Assembly (NCBI GenBank): GCA_033807775.1
Contig: CM066326.1
Span: forward strand, 48,475,617 to 48,539,616
Direction of reading: 5' to 3'
DNA from: Saussurea involucrata
Taxonomy: Eukaryota > Streptophyta > Magnoliopsida > Asterales > Asteraceae
Length of the DNA: 64,000 nt
The position numbers and the translations under genes were made by a program. Below the pieces are notes generated by a model. It was not told the DNA's origin, made no database searches, and saw only the letters and a list, made by a program, of their open reading frames with translations. The first letter of the stretch is position 1, and each line of letters starts with the position of its first letter. Shown here piece by piece: positions 1 to 12,579 of this stretch.

Positions 1-2
1 TC

Positions 3-3000
3 TCTGTATACAAAGTTGCATATGTGGATGGCCTCAAACACAACCTACTCAGTGTAAGTCAACTTTGTGATACAGGATTCGATGTGTTATTTAAAAGAAC
101 TTTCTGCTCTCTACAAAGTGAAAACACAGGAATGGAACTTCTGCGAGCTGAAAGAAGAGGTGATCTATACCTAATGAATTTTAATTCAAAATCCAAAGAA
201 AAAGTCTGCCTAGTAGCTTGCAAAAGTGAAGAAGTTTGGTTATGGCACAACAGGTTCTGTCACTTAAACTTTTACACCTTAGATAAACTAGTAAAACTTA
301 ATCTAGTTAAAGGTTTGCCAGATGTTAAATTCAATAAGGATCATTTGTGTTCGGCCTGTGAAATGGGAAAATACAGAAGGGCTTCCCACAAAGGCAAAAC
401 AGACGTGTCTTGCACTAGGCCTCTGTACATGCTTCATGTCGACCTCTGCGGTCCCATTGCCATACAGAGCCTAGGTGGCAAGAAATACATACTTGTCCTA
501 ATTGATGAGTATTAACGTTTCACATGGGTTGAATTTGTTAGAAAGAAATCAGATGTTCCAAATGTATTGATAAATCTAATGAAAAGAATCCAAGTTCTTT
601 ATGACTGCAGAATACAGAAGTTAAGAAGTGACAACGGCACAGAATTTAAAAACTGTGTCATTGAAACCTATCTTTCAACAGAAGGAATATCACAGAACTT
701 CTCCGCAGCTCGCACTCCACAACAGAACGGTGTTGTCGAAAGAAAGAATCGAACACTTGTGGAAGCCGCAAGAACTATGCTGTCAGCATGCGGATTATCA
801 ATGAACTTTTGGGCAGAAGCAATTTCTACTGCGTGTTATACTCAGAATCGTTCAACCGTTGTGAAAAGACACCTCAAGACGCCTTACGAATTGCTTAACA
901 AAAGGCGGCCAAACATCAAATTTTTCCATGTATTCGGATGCAAATGCTTTGTCTTAAACGACAGAGATTCAAGAGGAAATTTTGATGTAAAAGCTGATGA
1001 AGGCAAATTCATTGGATACTCTGCCACTTCCAAAGCCTACAGAACATTCCTTACAAAGTCTCACAAGATTGTAGTAAGCATCAATGTTTCTTTTGATGAT
1101 TCATTCCAAATGACTTCTGAGCAAATCAGTTCAGAACTCGGAATTAAAGGAAAATCCTCTGTCATCTCACAAGCAAAAGAAGACTTGAATCTTCTATTTT
1201 TAGAGATGTTACACGATAACATTGATCCTTCTGTTGGAACCATCAGAGTTTCTGAAGAACCATCCTCTGTCGGACAAAATCCTACATGTATGACTCTAAC
1301 TGGTCCAAATAATGCTTCATCTTCTTCTATAAATACTACAGATGCAAATGCCGAAGAAGAAAATGCAGAAGATGAAACTTCAAGAAAAACGGCCACAGAA
1401 GCTGCTGAAAATCAAACTCAACAATCCACAGAAGAACCAATTATAGAGGAAGTTGAGGACCAAGACTATACGTCCTCAGAGGAACAAACTCCACCACCAC
1501 TCATACCAATCATTCAGCAAACGGTAGGATCAACTACCAAGGCACGAAAAACAACAGAGGCTACACGAGAAGAAGAAACACCAGAAGCCTCTGAAGAAAG
1601 TTTTGATGACATTGATGATCATCTTCCACGCACAACTCAGTGGACAAAAAGCCATCCTCCAAGCCAAATAATTGGAGAACCTTCTGACTCAGTAAAAACA
1701 AGGTCTGCCACTGCTAATTTTTTTTTCTTTACAAATTTTATTAGTGTGATAGAACCAAAGAAGATTTCTGAAGCCCTAGATGACCCAAACTGGGTAGACG
1801 CCATGCAAGAAGAACTTCTGCAATTTGAGCGTAACAGAGTCTGGACTTTAGTACCTCTGCCAAGAGGGAAACAGGCCATTGGGACTAAATGGGTCTACAG
1901 AAACAAGAAGGATGAAGATGGAGTGGTCATCAGAAACAAAGCAAGATTAGTAGCAAAAGGATATAGACAAGAAGAAGGCATAGACTACGATGAGACTTTT
2001 TGCCCCTGTCGCACGGCTCGAAGCAATAAGAATATTCTTAGCCTTCGCAGCCCACAGAGGTTTTAAAGTCTATCAGATGGACGTAAAATCAGCTTTTCTA
2101 AACGGTGAAATCCAAGAAGAGGTTTACGTAAATCAACCACCAGGTTTTGAAAGCTCAAAGTTCCCAAGGCATGTATACTACCTTGAAAAAGCTCTATACG
2201 GACTAAAACAGGCTCCAAGAGCATGGTACGAACGACTTTCCACCTTTCTTCTAGAAAATGGCTACAACAGAGGTACAACAGATACTACATTATTTTATAA
2301 ACGCAAAAATAGTGAGATAATGCTTGTACAAATATACGTAGATGACATAATTTTTGGGTCAACAAATTCAGAAGAGTGCAAATTTTTTGAAAAACTCATG
2401 CAGAGTGAGTTTGAAATGAGTATGATGGGAGAATTAACATTCTTCCTCGGACTTCAAGTCAAACAATCGTCAGAGGGAATTTTTATAAATCAAGCCAAAT
2501 ATGTCTCTGACATTCTTTTAAAATATAATCTCTCTGATACCTCTGCAATGAAGACTACAATGGCCACTGGAAATAAGTTATACTTAGATCCAAATGGTAT
2601 TTCTGTAGAATGTACTCTCTACAGAGGCATGATTGGATCTCTGTTATACTTAACAGCAAGCAGACCCGACATTATGCATGCCACATGTCTTTGTGCACGT
2701 TATCAAGCTAATCCAAAGAAATCACATTATGATGCTGTAAAGAGAATCTTTAGATACCTGAAGGGGACCAACAATCTTGGTCTCTGGTATCCACAGAACT
2801 CTGGTTTTAGTCTTAAAGCTTATACAGATTCAGACTATGGAGGATGCATGCTCGACAGAAAGAGTACCTCTGGGAGTTGTCAATTCCTAGGTGGTAAACT
2901 AGTCAGTTGGACCTCCAAGAAGCAGAATTGTGTCTCCACATCCACTGCAGAAGCTGAATACGTTGCTGCTGCTAGCTGTTGTTCTCAGGTTCTATGGATG

Positions 3001-3279
3001 AAGACTCAGCTAAAAGACTACGGCCACATCCTATTCAAAATACCCATCTTCTGTGATTCCAAAAGTGCCATTGCTATCTCTGCCAACCCTGTGCAACACT
3101 CAAAAACCAAGCATATCGATATAAGGTACCATTTCTTGAAACATCATGTTGAATACAGTACAATCGAAATGCATTTCGTGCCCACAGAATATCAACCCGC
3201 TGACTTATTCACCAAAGCACTAGACGAGAAAAGATTCAACTTCTTAGTGGGTAAGTTAGGAGTGATTAACATGGTGTGA
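3..3279 (+). pseudogene. pol: E1 pol: integrase, reverse transcriptase, RNase H (5' partial, broken)
   Basis: Encodes the C-terminal part of a copia polyprotein. Domains in order: GAG-pre-integrase zinc region (HLNFYTL, then CSACEMGK) at about 240-390; integrase core with Asp in HVDLCGP, Asp in SDNGTEF and Glu in NGVVERKN at about 430-780; RVT_2 reverse transcriptase at about 1780-2600 with YVDDIIFGS near 2335; and copia RNase H at about 2800-3200 with a CDSKSAI motif. The reading frame is open from position 3. It is broken by TAA at 513-515, where a Ser codon is expected, and by a one-base gain in a T run near 1999 just before the APVARLEA-type block. Downstream RT and RNase H stay open to 3279. 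Two lesions mean it cannot make a full protein now. Confidence 0.93.
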
Positions 3280-4706
3280 AAATCCTCTGTAAGTATAGCT
3301 TTATCTTCTGTAAATAAGTATAACTATCTATTATTACTTAAGTTATTGCTTTGATAAATTTATTTCTGTATGTAATTTTTTTGTGTGCAAAAATAATTCT
3401 TGGTTACAGAGCTTCTGTGGGTCCACTCAGATCTTTTGATAACCCTTACAGAACCTCTGGTAAACATGATCTATGCTCAATACAAATCTTACCATTGTTT
3501 GAACCAAGCATAGATCAAGGGGGAGCAAAAAGAAAATTCTTGATCTACAGAAGTGATTAGATCAAGGGGGAGCAAAAGGGACCCTGAAATGATCTACATA
3601 GGTAAATCTTTCAAAGGAAAGCCAAAGAAGAATGTCGATAATTCTCCATCGACAGAAGTAAGACAAAACTGCCGAGAACAGAAGGACCAAAAGGTATGTC
3701 TCTCGCACAAAAGGTTTTTGGAAAACAGTTTTCTAGGACAAGAATTGTCAAATATTTCCCAAATATACTATGAATAACATTTCAAAAATCAAAAGTTCAA
3801 AAAGTTTAACAAAATTCGAATTAGGAGAAATTTAAGGTCATAGAGCTTCTGCTGAGCTCAACAGAGGTTCTGTCAGAAAAAGCTCTGTAATCGCAAATTA
3901 ACCCTCTATCGATCGTTTGAAATGTTATCTCGGAAATCGGATAGATACACCATGACCTTCTCGAACAAAACGTTTTTCAAAACAATTTTCTCGGACACCA
4001 ACTTTCAATAATGTGCCAAAAACATCTCTTAACACAGATCAAAAATTGGATGATCAGAAAGTTAATAGAATTCAAGTTATAAGATTTTTTTCTCTCATAG
4101 AGCTTCTGCTGGCTCTCACAGAGCTTCTGCAAGTTCCATCAGAGCCACAAAACCTCTGTGAGTAAAATTTCTTGACAAAATCCTATTGATCCTCTCCAAT
4201 GTCTTTACAAACGTTTTCGTTCAAAGAAGAACCTTCAGAGTCATGATAACAATGAGATATATGAGAAGAGGTTAAAAATCAAGATTTTCAAAATCACAGA
4301 GCTTCTGTAAAACACAAAAGTTCTGCCATTTTGTTATCTGGGCATTTCTGTAGTAATAACGGTTACTTTTACTGAGAGTGAAACTCATGTGGCTAAAAAC
4401 AACCTCACGCGCCTAGCATTAATGGGCCGCGCACGACGTCCTGTCATATTCTGACAAGGCCTACGTGTCCCATTTTCATTGGGCGTACATGGAACGTTTT
4501 TATTTGGAAAGTTGAACCCGCCGTTCTAACTTGAGTACGGATTCCAAATTTTAATCCATTGCCATATATTTTACTCTTTCGAATTCTACCAATTTACCCT
4601 CCTATAAAAACCAAACTTACCCTCTCATAAAACCTTTTACAAACTCTTATCTTCTTCTCCGGCGAAACCCTGCAAAAGTTTGCAAAAACCTTGTTCTTAA
4701 AATCAA
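3280..4706 (+). other. E1 spacer between pol and third ORF, with duplicated PPT-like tract
   Basis: No convincing gene. The 19-base string AGATCAAGGGGGAGCAAAA occurs twice, at 3512-3530 and 3559-3577, both in the style of a polypurine tract. From about 3835 to 4330 the stretch is dotted with copies of an imperfect dyad close to CAGAGCTTCTG (for example near 3841, 4101, 4119 and 4299). The last 270 bases look promoter-like and are listed separately. Multiple PPT-like tracts after pol are a known Sirevirus trait; the dyad repeats are what I see directly. Confidence 0.75.
4435..4609 (+). promoter_or_regulatory. Putative internal promoter of the E1 third ORF
   Basis: A TATA-like TATAAAA at 4603-4609 lies 98 bases before the third-ORF ATG at 4707. 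Upstream are two ACGT-core boxes typical of plant bZIP sites: GACGTC at 4435-4440 and TACGTG at 4462-4467. The leader from about 4635 to 4706 is rich in C and T, as plant 5' leaders often are. Element F has a comparable TATA plus ACGT arrangement before its own third ORF. Function is inferred, not shown. Confidence 0.45.
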
Positions 4707-7700
4707 ATGGCTTCATCTTCTAAAGCTATCTCCCAAGAACTCTCCGGCGAACTCACCGGAACACTCACCTGCCCATTCTGAACATTTAGAAAACCCCAAC
4801 CTTGCAAGAAATATTGCACAACAAGGTTCCGGGGACTCATCAGAATTTGCTCCGACGACACACTTGCAAAACTTCATAGCAAAAGATCACTTCGAAACCA
4901 TACTTCCTATCAAATCCAACAACTGCTATTTGGTCCCCTCACCCACTGCTTTCGGCGAAGCCCATGCTATTCTTCTGAACATAATGGAAAATCACATCCT
5001 CTTCCCTCTACTCTCAAGAACCCCAAACAAAATTCCAGTCCGTTATCTGAACCAATTTTGGCAAAGCTGCCGATTTGATAAAGACGATTCTCTTATCAAA
5101 GGGTACATTTCAAGACCTGATAAATCTGAGCATCTTGAAATCAAGAGCAACAGAACAATGTTCTCACTTGAATTCAACCTACCAACAAGGGGTCTTCTGG
5201 GATTGAAGAGTTATGCAGAGCAACCAACAGACGAAGAGCTCTGTCGCTTCGTGGAAATGCTTGGGTACAACACCCAACTACGGAAGAGAAATGACTTCCA
5301 CAGAGGAAGATTACCACCTCTGTGGAACACTTTGTTCTCTATTCTTAACAGATGCCTGACAGGGAAAATAGGGAGTATTGACCAAAGCTCACATCAAATC
5401 TTGAGCATCATGTATGGGGTTTACTATGATCTTCCACTAGATTATGCGACCATAATGATGCAAGAGATCATAAACACCATCGACAGAAAGAACAACACGA
5501 GAAGGGTCAAAGAGAACGATCCCAACTTTCTACCACCTCTGCATTTCCAAAGAATATTGGGAGTACTGTTCGAACCTCTACTGCTAATCCAAAACTGGCC
5601 AATGGAAGGACCAACTCCCAAACAGTTCCCGATGAACAAGAATACCCCCACTGATCATACTGATGGCTACTCACACTGCAGACCTCTGTCAAAGAAGCTT
5701 CTGCGCTACGCATCGAAAAAATCCCTTAAGAAAGAGTATATGCGCAATCATAGAACTCCTAAACCGAGTCCTAGGACACCCCCGCGTTTAGGTGTCCCCC
5801 TAGGAACAATGATAGCAAAACCTCTTTCCACTCAAGAAGAAAAGGATCAGAAGTTAGCAAAGCACATGGCTATTCAGCTCAGCTTTATAGCCAAACGTGC
5901 AGAACTTATGGGAAAGAAGTCTTCATCAAGAACCTCTGCATCTACTCCAAAAGCTAAGAAGAGAAAAACTGCAGAAGGCACCTCAACAAGCGCTGCAGAA
6001 GATCAGCCTTCACCTCCTCATGCCACAGAAATTGGCTCCTCTGCTCCTCCCTCTTCCCCAAAAATGAAGAAGAAAAGAAGATCGAAATCAACAGAGGAAG
6101 TGGCACCAAAACCTAAGACAAGGAAAACCAAAAAGAAGCATGGTAAATCACTTGAAAAGTTGGTTACCATTGCAGAAGAGGAAACTGCAGAAGAAGAAAA
6201 TGCAGAAGAAAGAACTGAAGAAGAAGTTGCAGAAGAAGGAATGGCTACAGAAGAGTATCAATCACCCTATCAATCTCCAGATAGATTTGCTCACCAAGGA
6301 GACCTGAACGACTTCTTACAGAACCCTGACATTGCCAACACCCTAAATACAGCAGGGTGGACGGCACAACCTCTCGACCACCACTCTCCAGAAGAACAAG
6401 ATTTCTCCATTTCTGGCATTGACACACATCTGCAAGAAGATGACACAACACCCAAAGATCAACCAGCCAACACCCCTGTTATTTTACAAAACCCTTTCAT
6501 TCAAGGATTGGACGTCCACAGAAGGAGTCCAAACCCAGCTTCTGAAGAAATAGAACAAACAGAAGTTGAGTGGAATAGAGGTAAAATAACAGAGGCTTCT
6601 GAGAAAATAATGGAAGAAGAAAAAGAAAAAGGGGCCGAAGTTGTACAAAAAGAGGGATTTGCAACAACAGAGACAGGAATAGAAATCTCAGAGGTGGATT
6701 CAGATGAAGAAGAAGCTGTCTGGATACGAAAAGGTCTCTATCATCCGGATGTCATGAGATTATATGGCACTAATCCAATGTACGACTCATTACGCACAGA
6801 TCAAGGAACTTCAACAGAGGAAGCAGCAAGAAAAGATGCCTGGATAAATAGAGGCACACAACCAAAACCAACTCCCAGTGCAACCCACATTTCTAACTCC
6901 GCAGGTCTAGCTGCAGAAGGAGTTATTGAAAAAGAGCAGCACAACTCGATCCTAACCCAACCCATCCAGCCAGAGGTTACTCTTTCAACCTCTGTGCCCA
7001 CAGAAACCGGGGAATCCATTCCTAGGGAGTCTCCTCAAAGAGACTCACCTATTGTTCATGATCAATCGCCCCAGATCACCCTAGAACACCCTACAGAGGA
7101 ATTCGTTTCCTCTACCACGCACACATTAGGACCAAAACTTCTTTCAGAGAGAAGTCGTGAGCACAGAGACGAAGAGACTCTAGACAAGTCTCCTAGTCAA
7201 CAGAAAGACATTCCAATACCCACCTCTGGAGTGGATTTGGACACTGTTCTTCACAGAACTTCTATAGAGATCGAAACTCAGGTTTCTTCTCGAGGATCAG
7301 AAGGAAATCCTTCCACCCCCATCGTACAAACAAGGGTGAACGAAGGTGTCCCAGGAACAGGGACTCACTCTGGCGACGAATGTGTTCCTCCAGAGGTTAC
7401 ACAAGGAACACAAGTATCAAGGGATGAGTTCCAAACCCTTGTCACCTCTGTGAACCAAACAATGAAAGAGTTGCAAAGCTCTTTCAAATCCTTTACAGAG
7501 ACAACATCTACGGCTATCCTGAATCTGAACACCAAAATGGACAATCTGTCCACAGAGGTAAAAACCGCCATCTCAGAGATGAAGTCTTTTGCCGAAACTA
7601 CTGCCAAAGCTACAGCCACTTCTGCCGCTCAGGAATTCGGAACAACTGCAACTTCTGCTTTCAGGGACTCTGTCAAAAATTTCCTTGAACAAATGAATAC

Positions 7701-9818
7701 GCAATCCAACAGAGCAGAGGGCATTACTCCTGCAGATTTACAGAATGCCCTATCACAAGTCCAAGCAGAGGGAATACGCAACACGACAATGATGCAACCA
7801 AAAGACTATATGACCAGAGCACAGCTTACAGAGCTCGGACAGAACGTCATTAACCAGGTCACAGAAGTCATTGTCTCCTTCACAACTGCAAATGCCAACT
7901 ATGTCAAGGATTTCAGAAAGAGTGTCGGCAGAATGCGTTTCAAAACAGAAGCAGGGCTTGCGACATTGATTGGCCTCTGCGATGATGTCTGTGAAAAGTT
8001 GATGGCAGCAGGAGCTGAATTACCGAAGAAGCCCAAGACTTCTTGCAGAGCAGAGGGTACTTATGATTGAAGTCGGGATGATTCTGATGATGACCAACCT
8101 GGTCCATCAGATAATCCTGAGGGGGAGAATCTAAGAGAGAAAGCTACGAGCAGAGGAATACAAAGTCCACCAATCGCAGCAGAACCAATCAGCCAAGCCC
8201 CTCCAGAACAAACCCAACAACAACAAACCCAAAAGACCACAGAGACAACACCCATCTCTGTGGAATCATCTCCTGACGAAACCAAAATTCCAGAAGCAGA
8301 TCAGCAAACCACAGAGGAAACAACCGCCCCTGAGGTAATCATTTTGGAAGAAACAGATGAACAAACCACAGAGAAAACACCCACCTCTGTGGAAACACCC
8401 CAAACCATACCGAGAAGAAAGTCGATTGCCACCAAACCAAAAAGAGCAACGACCTCTGCTTCTGACGTTCTGAAAAGGATGCACACAACAATGATTGATC
8501 GTATGGCGCAGAGAGAAGAAGAAAGGCACAGGTTCACTTTAGCTTTCAGAATGGCAAGAAGATTCGATGTCAATACTTCATCAACAGAAACTGAGCTCAC
8601 AGAAGAAGTCAACAAACAACCTCCAACAGAGGTTACAGAGCAACTCAAGCCAACAGAACCATCGCCACAAAAGTCCTCTAAATCACAAATGTCAAAACCC
8701 ACAGAGGCAACCCCCATCAAGCCAACAGAAGTGCCAACCTCAAGACTTACAGAAGCAACAGTTTCTGCCCCGCCAAAAGCCAAAGATAAGGGCAAAGGAA
8801 TACTGACAGAAGAGCCTAAGAAGAAAACATTGCCAAAGCCAACAGAGAAACTAATGAAGAGTGTATTTGATGCCTTTCAAACCCAAAGCCTGAAGAAGTT
8901 GACTGGGCACATGGATTGAAGCCTCTGTCAGACATTCCTCTAACTGGTAGAGCTGCAGAAGTTGTTCAACAAATGGAGAGTCTCAGAAGACAAATACCAA
9001 AACCTGGTCCAACACATGAAGAGATGGAAGAAGTGGTATACAAATACCTCTACAAACAATCCTATCAGACAAATCATCCAGTAGATCATGTGACAGATCC
9101 AAGGATCAGAGAAGAATTTGAGAACATCTTCACAAGGACAGAGCTAAGAACCAAAGCAGATGTCTTCTCAATCCACAAGATAAAAAAGGTGATCTTTTGC
9201 AGATTCTCCTTCACAAGAAACTATCCAAGGGTCAGGTACAATCTTTACAAAGTCAGAAGAGAGAACAATTCAGAATCTACCTTCGCTGATGCTGACCTAA
9301 GAAATATCAATCCTTATGATCTACCTGACCTTCTGCAATGGACAAAGGACAACTACAACACAGAGCCAAACACCAGAGCCTATCAAGTGTTGAGAAAAGC
9401 GATGAGGGAAAAGCTTCTGCTCTACAGCATGATAGATTTTCAGCTAGGAAAGGATCTTGGTCTCAAACATCTAGATCTACGACCACCAGAAGATCGCTGC
9501 CCACCGGACGCCGTACCTAACTCAATCATTACAGAACCAAGGTTTGGGTTAGTATTTCAAAACCCACTAGGCGAGGTCAAACTTTTTGTACCCATGGATT
9601 GTCAGAAGTACGCAACCAGTACTCTGAACAAATTCAGAGCAAGCCTTGTAAAATACAGAGGTACAGAGAAAATGGATAGAGATGCTGCAGATACCTTCAT
9701 CAGAGAGATAGACGCCACAATCCGCCTAAGAGAACTCTGCATCAGATTCTACAAAGAGATCAGAAGAGTCGGAAGAGACAACAGAAGCTACAACGATTTC
9801 AAAGATGCCAAAATCTGA
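4707..9818 (+). pseudogene. E1 third ORF (post-pol, env-like position), about 1,700 codons, broken
   Basis: The likely start is ATG 4707 (product begins MASSSKAIS). The first frame ends at TGA 4779-4781, but the +1 frame continues smoothly, so a one-base indel lies between about 4710 and 4775. The frame is then open to TGA 8068-8070, continues in the same frame to TGA 8917-8919, and shifts once more into a frame open from about 8916 to 9818. Visible parts: an N-terminal folded block (about 4864-5620, motifs LNQFW and LPPLW) shared with element F; a long Glu/Thr/Ser/Lys-rich low-complexity middle; a predicted coiled coil (about 7420-7740); another acidic, Thr-rich stretch; and a basic globular C-terminal block (about 8940-9818). 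I see no signal peptide or membrane segment, so an envelope role is unsupported. Family function is unknown. Confidence 0.7.
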
Positions 9819-9991
9819 TGCTCATACCTCCAATCTCTGCAAACAAAGTTAAAGTTCATCTTTCATTATACTCAAATGTAAAATGCCTCTGGCATATTTC
9901 TAAATGAAAGAAATTTCGAGCTATTGTTTAACCTCTGTCTTATCTAACTTAGCCTAACTTAACTCAAGTTCAAATTTTTTATTTTTCACTA

Positions 9992-10003
9992 CTTAGGGGG
10001 AGA
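9992..10003 (+). other. E1 polypurine tract
   Basis: Purine run ACTTAGGGGGAG directly before the 3' LTR start TGTTAG. This is the standard site for plus-strand priming in LTR retrotransposons. The same AGGGGGAG core recurs at 3519, 3566 and 8120 within E1. Confidence 0.8.
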
Positions 10004-10004
10004 T

Positions 10005-10858
10005 TGTTAGCTTCAATCTTCCTAATCATAGAAGTATTTAGAAGTAGTGAAAAATAGGCTAAGTGAAGAAAGCCTCTTACAGAGGCTCTGCCGGACTTAC
10101 TGAGGGCTCAAGATCAAGAATCTACAGAAGCTAAAGAGGCGCGCTACAGAAGCTCTGTCATACGCACAAAGAAGACCAATATCTCGGAATTCGGTGAAGA
10201 CTGCTCCACAGAGGACCAGACCACAGAACCTCTGTAACTCATTACAGAGCCTCTGTAGTCCTCACTGAAAGACTTGAAGATATTTATAATATCTTGCTAC
10301 TGTTACAGGACCCGTTCATCAACTTGCATGGTAGCATGCCCTGTCCAACGTCGACGTGTCAAACTCTGATTGGACTCAGTAGGGCTTAGTACATATTAGA
10401 CGTCTGCTGCATTAAATGCAATACAGCACGTCTGACTGTTCATGCCATCCCTCCAACTGTTCACGACATCCGTTCTACTATTCATCAGTACCGTTCTGAA
10501 TAGTAACCTGCTTTATAGTCCCCTTTAGATTAGTATATAAGGAAGACTCATGTTGAGTTCTTCCTTATCACTTATCACTTATAAACAGAACATCAAAAAG
10601 AACACAAAAAGCTTATTCACCTTAAAAGTCATATCTGTTTTAAAGCTTTACTTACTCTTTGTTCTTAATCTGTTCTTGATATATATATATATATATTCAG
10701 TAAACCTTGAAGTAATTATATTCTGTTCACTGTTTATTTATATTCCGTTCTAAATCTATCAAACATATCTGTTAGTTCTTCAAATACGCTTCCGCATCAA
10801 ACCTTAAACTTGAACTAATAGATCTGATAATCTTGTTTAAGCAAAACGGGAACCAACA
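10005..10858 (+). repeat. E1 3' LTR
   Basis: An 854-bp LTR that begins TGTTAGC just after the polypurine tract and ends GGGAACCAACA. The end matches E2's LTR end, so the two families are related. A TATATAA box lies at 10534-10540. The U3 part contains many CAGAGG/CCTCTG words (about 10080-10260). The partner 5' LTR lies outside the window. Confidence 0.85.
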
Positions 10859-11283
10859 GAGGCTCTGGTGAAATGTCAGAGTTTTGGTAAGTTCTTGACA
10901 TTATCAAAAAATGTTTTCATCAGAACAGGTTTTCCCTTCCTCAAACAGATTTTTTTTTTGTTCAACGAGCAAAGTCAATTAGATTTGAAATTGTTTTGAC
11001 TTGCTCCCCCTTAAACCATGCTTATTTTCCTTTTAAGCTCCCCCTTAAATAGTGAGCTTAATTGACATACTTTTCCTTTTAGCTTATCTCTTTTCTTGCA
11101 ACAATATTTACAAAAAGAAAACAAAAGTATATACACATATGAAATGCACAGAGGAAAATATTGAAAAAGTATGCTGGCAGAGCTCTGAGGTTAATATCAG
11201 AGGCTCTGGTGAACTATCCTACCCATCTATTTTGACAGAGCTCTGGTAGGAACATCAGAGGCTCTGTTAATTTTTAAACAGAG
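10859..11283 (-). other. E2 region just after pol, with two PPT-like tracts
   Basis: No gene seen. On the minus strand it holds two AAGGGGGAG-type purine tracts (plus-strand complements near 11000 and 11037) and several CAGAG-based dyads (for example near 10858, 11178, 11196 and 11236). Two separated purine tracts match the multi-PPT layout of Sireviruses. Confidence 0.7.
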
Positions 11284-11929
11284 TTAGGAGGACATGTTCA
11301 GCATACCCATCTTGCTGATCAAGAAGTTAAATCTTCTTTCATCAAGGGCTTTTGTAAACAAGTCAGCAAGTTGGAAGTCGGTTGAAACAAAGTACATTTC
11401 AATCGTCCCTTTTTCAACATGGTCCTTTATAAAATGGTACCTTATGTTGATATGCTTTGTCTTCGAGTGCTGAACTGGATTAGTTGTAATTGCTATTGCA
11501 CTCTTGGAGTCACACATAATTGGGACTTTGTTGAACTCCATGCCATAATCTTTGAGTTGAGTTTTCATCCAGATCACTTGAGAGCAACAACTAGCAACAG
11601 CCACATACTCTGCTTCTGCTGTAGAGGTTGATACGCAGTTCTGTTTCTTGGATGTCCAACTCACCAGTTTGTCTCCAAGCAATTGGCAGCTACCAGAGGT
11701 ACTCTTTCTGTCATTCCTGCATCCTCCATAATCTGAATCTGTGTATGCAATAAGCTCAAAACAAGAATTAAGAGGATACCAGAGACCCAAAAATTGAGTC
11801 CCTTTGAGATATTTAAAAATACGCTTGACAACAGACAAGTGGGATTCTTTAGGATTTGCTTGAAATCTAGCACAAAGACATGTTGCAAACATTATATCAG
11901 GTTTGCATGCAGTCAAATACAGAAGTGAC

Positions 11930-11937
11930 CCTATCAT
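11930..11937. repeat. hAT-1 target-site duplication, left copy
   Basis: CCTATCAT here is repeated exactly at 12572-12579. The 8-bp length is diagnostic of the hAT superfamily. Confidence 0.95.
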
Positions 11938-12571
11938 TAGGGCTGTAAACGAACCAAACGTTCAACGAACCGTTCGTGAACTGTTCAGCGGAAAGTTCGT
12001 TTATGTTCGTTTATTTAATAAATGAACTAACATGAACACGTTTTTGTGTTCGTTTAGTTAAATGAACGAACATGAACAATGGTCTCGTTCGTTCATTTAT
12101 GTTCGTGAATGTTCGTTCGTTTATGTTCGTTAATGTTCGTTCGTTTACGTTCGTTTATGTTCGTTTATGCTTGTTTATACATAAACATATTTATATAATA
12201 TGAATTTAATGTGTAAAATCATCAAGTAAATTGATCTTTTAGAATTTATTTTTCATGCCTCCTAAGTTAATTAACCCGGTTTTCTATTTTGTTAAGGTAT
12301 TTTTTACGAACGAAATGATGAGTATGGTGGTTTTTTGTGTTCATTTAGGTTCGTTCGTTTATGTTCATTTAAGTTCGTTCGTTTACGTTCGTTTAACTCT
12401 TAATGAACGAACATAAATGAACAGGAACAAACAAAAATTCTTAACGAACGAACATGAACACAAAAAATCTCGTTCGTTTACCGTTCGTGTTCGTTCGTTT
12501 GTTCGGTTAAGTTAAACGAACGAACATGAACAGGCCTCCGTTCGTGTTCATTCGGTTCGTTTACAGCCCTA
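11938..12571. mobile_element. hAT-1: 634-bp non-autonomous hAT-type transposon (MITE)
   Basis: Ends are inverted repeats: TAGGGCTGTAAACGAACC on the left and its complement (GGTTCG...ACAGCCCTA) on the right. It is flanked by perfect 8-bp target-site copies CCTATCAT. There is no transposase ORF. Both subterminal zones are packed with AACGAAC/GTTCGTT words (about 11950-12175 and 12340-12560), as expected for transposase-binding repeats in hAT elements. It interrupts E2 pol, so it is younger than E2. Confidence 0.95.
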
Positions 12572-12579
12572 CCTATCAT
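12572..12579. repeat. hAT-1 target-site duplication, right copy
   Basis: Exact second copy of CCTATCAT found at 11930-11937. Confidence 0.95.

Larger units (their letters stand above)
1..10858 (+). mobile_element. E1: Ty1/copia Sirevirus-type retrotransposon, 5' part outside window
   Basis: In order this holds the second half of pol (integrase, reverse transcriptase, RNase H), a long spacer, a very large third ORF, a polypurine tract and a 3' LTR. The 5' LTR, gag and start of pol lie left of the window. The pol motifs (YVDDIIFGS in RT, the SWTSKKQ block and a CDSKSAI block in RNase H), the ORF downstream of pol and repeated GGGGGAG tracts are the hallmarks of plant Sireviruses (SIRE/Maximus lineage). 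It has decayed: one nonsense codon and one frameshift in pol, and two frameshifts and one stop in the third ORF. The sequence after its LTR is the 3' flank of E2's RNase H gene, so E1 probably inserted into E2. Its candidate 3' target-site copy is GAGGC at 10859-10863, which cannot be paired inside the window. Confidence 0.9.

Noticed and set aside
24..515. Treating the first open frame as a separate small gene
   Set aside because: It is the in-frame upstream part of E1 pol, separated from the rest only by one nonsense codon.
8301..8795. 164-codon antisense frame in E1
   Set aside because: A shadow of the repetitive Thr/Glu-rich third ORF on the other strand, with valine/serine-rich composition caused by that repeat.
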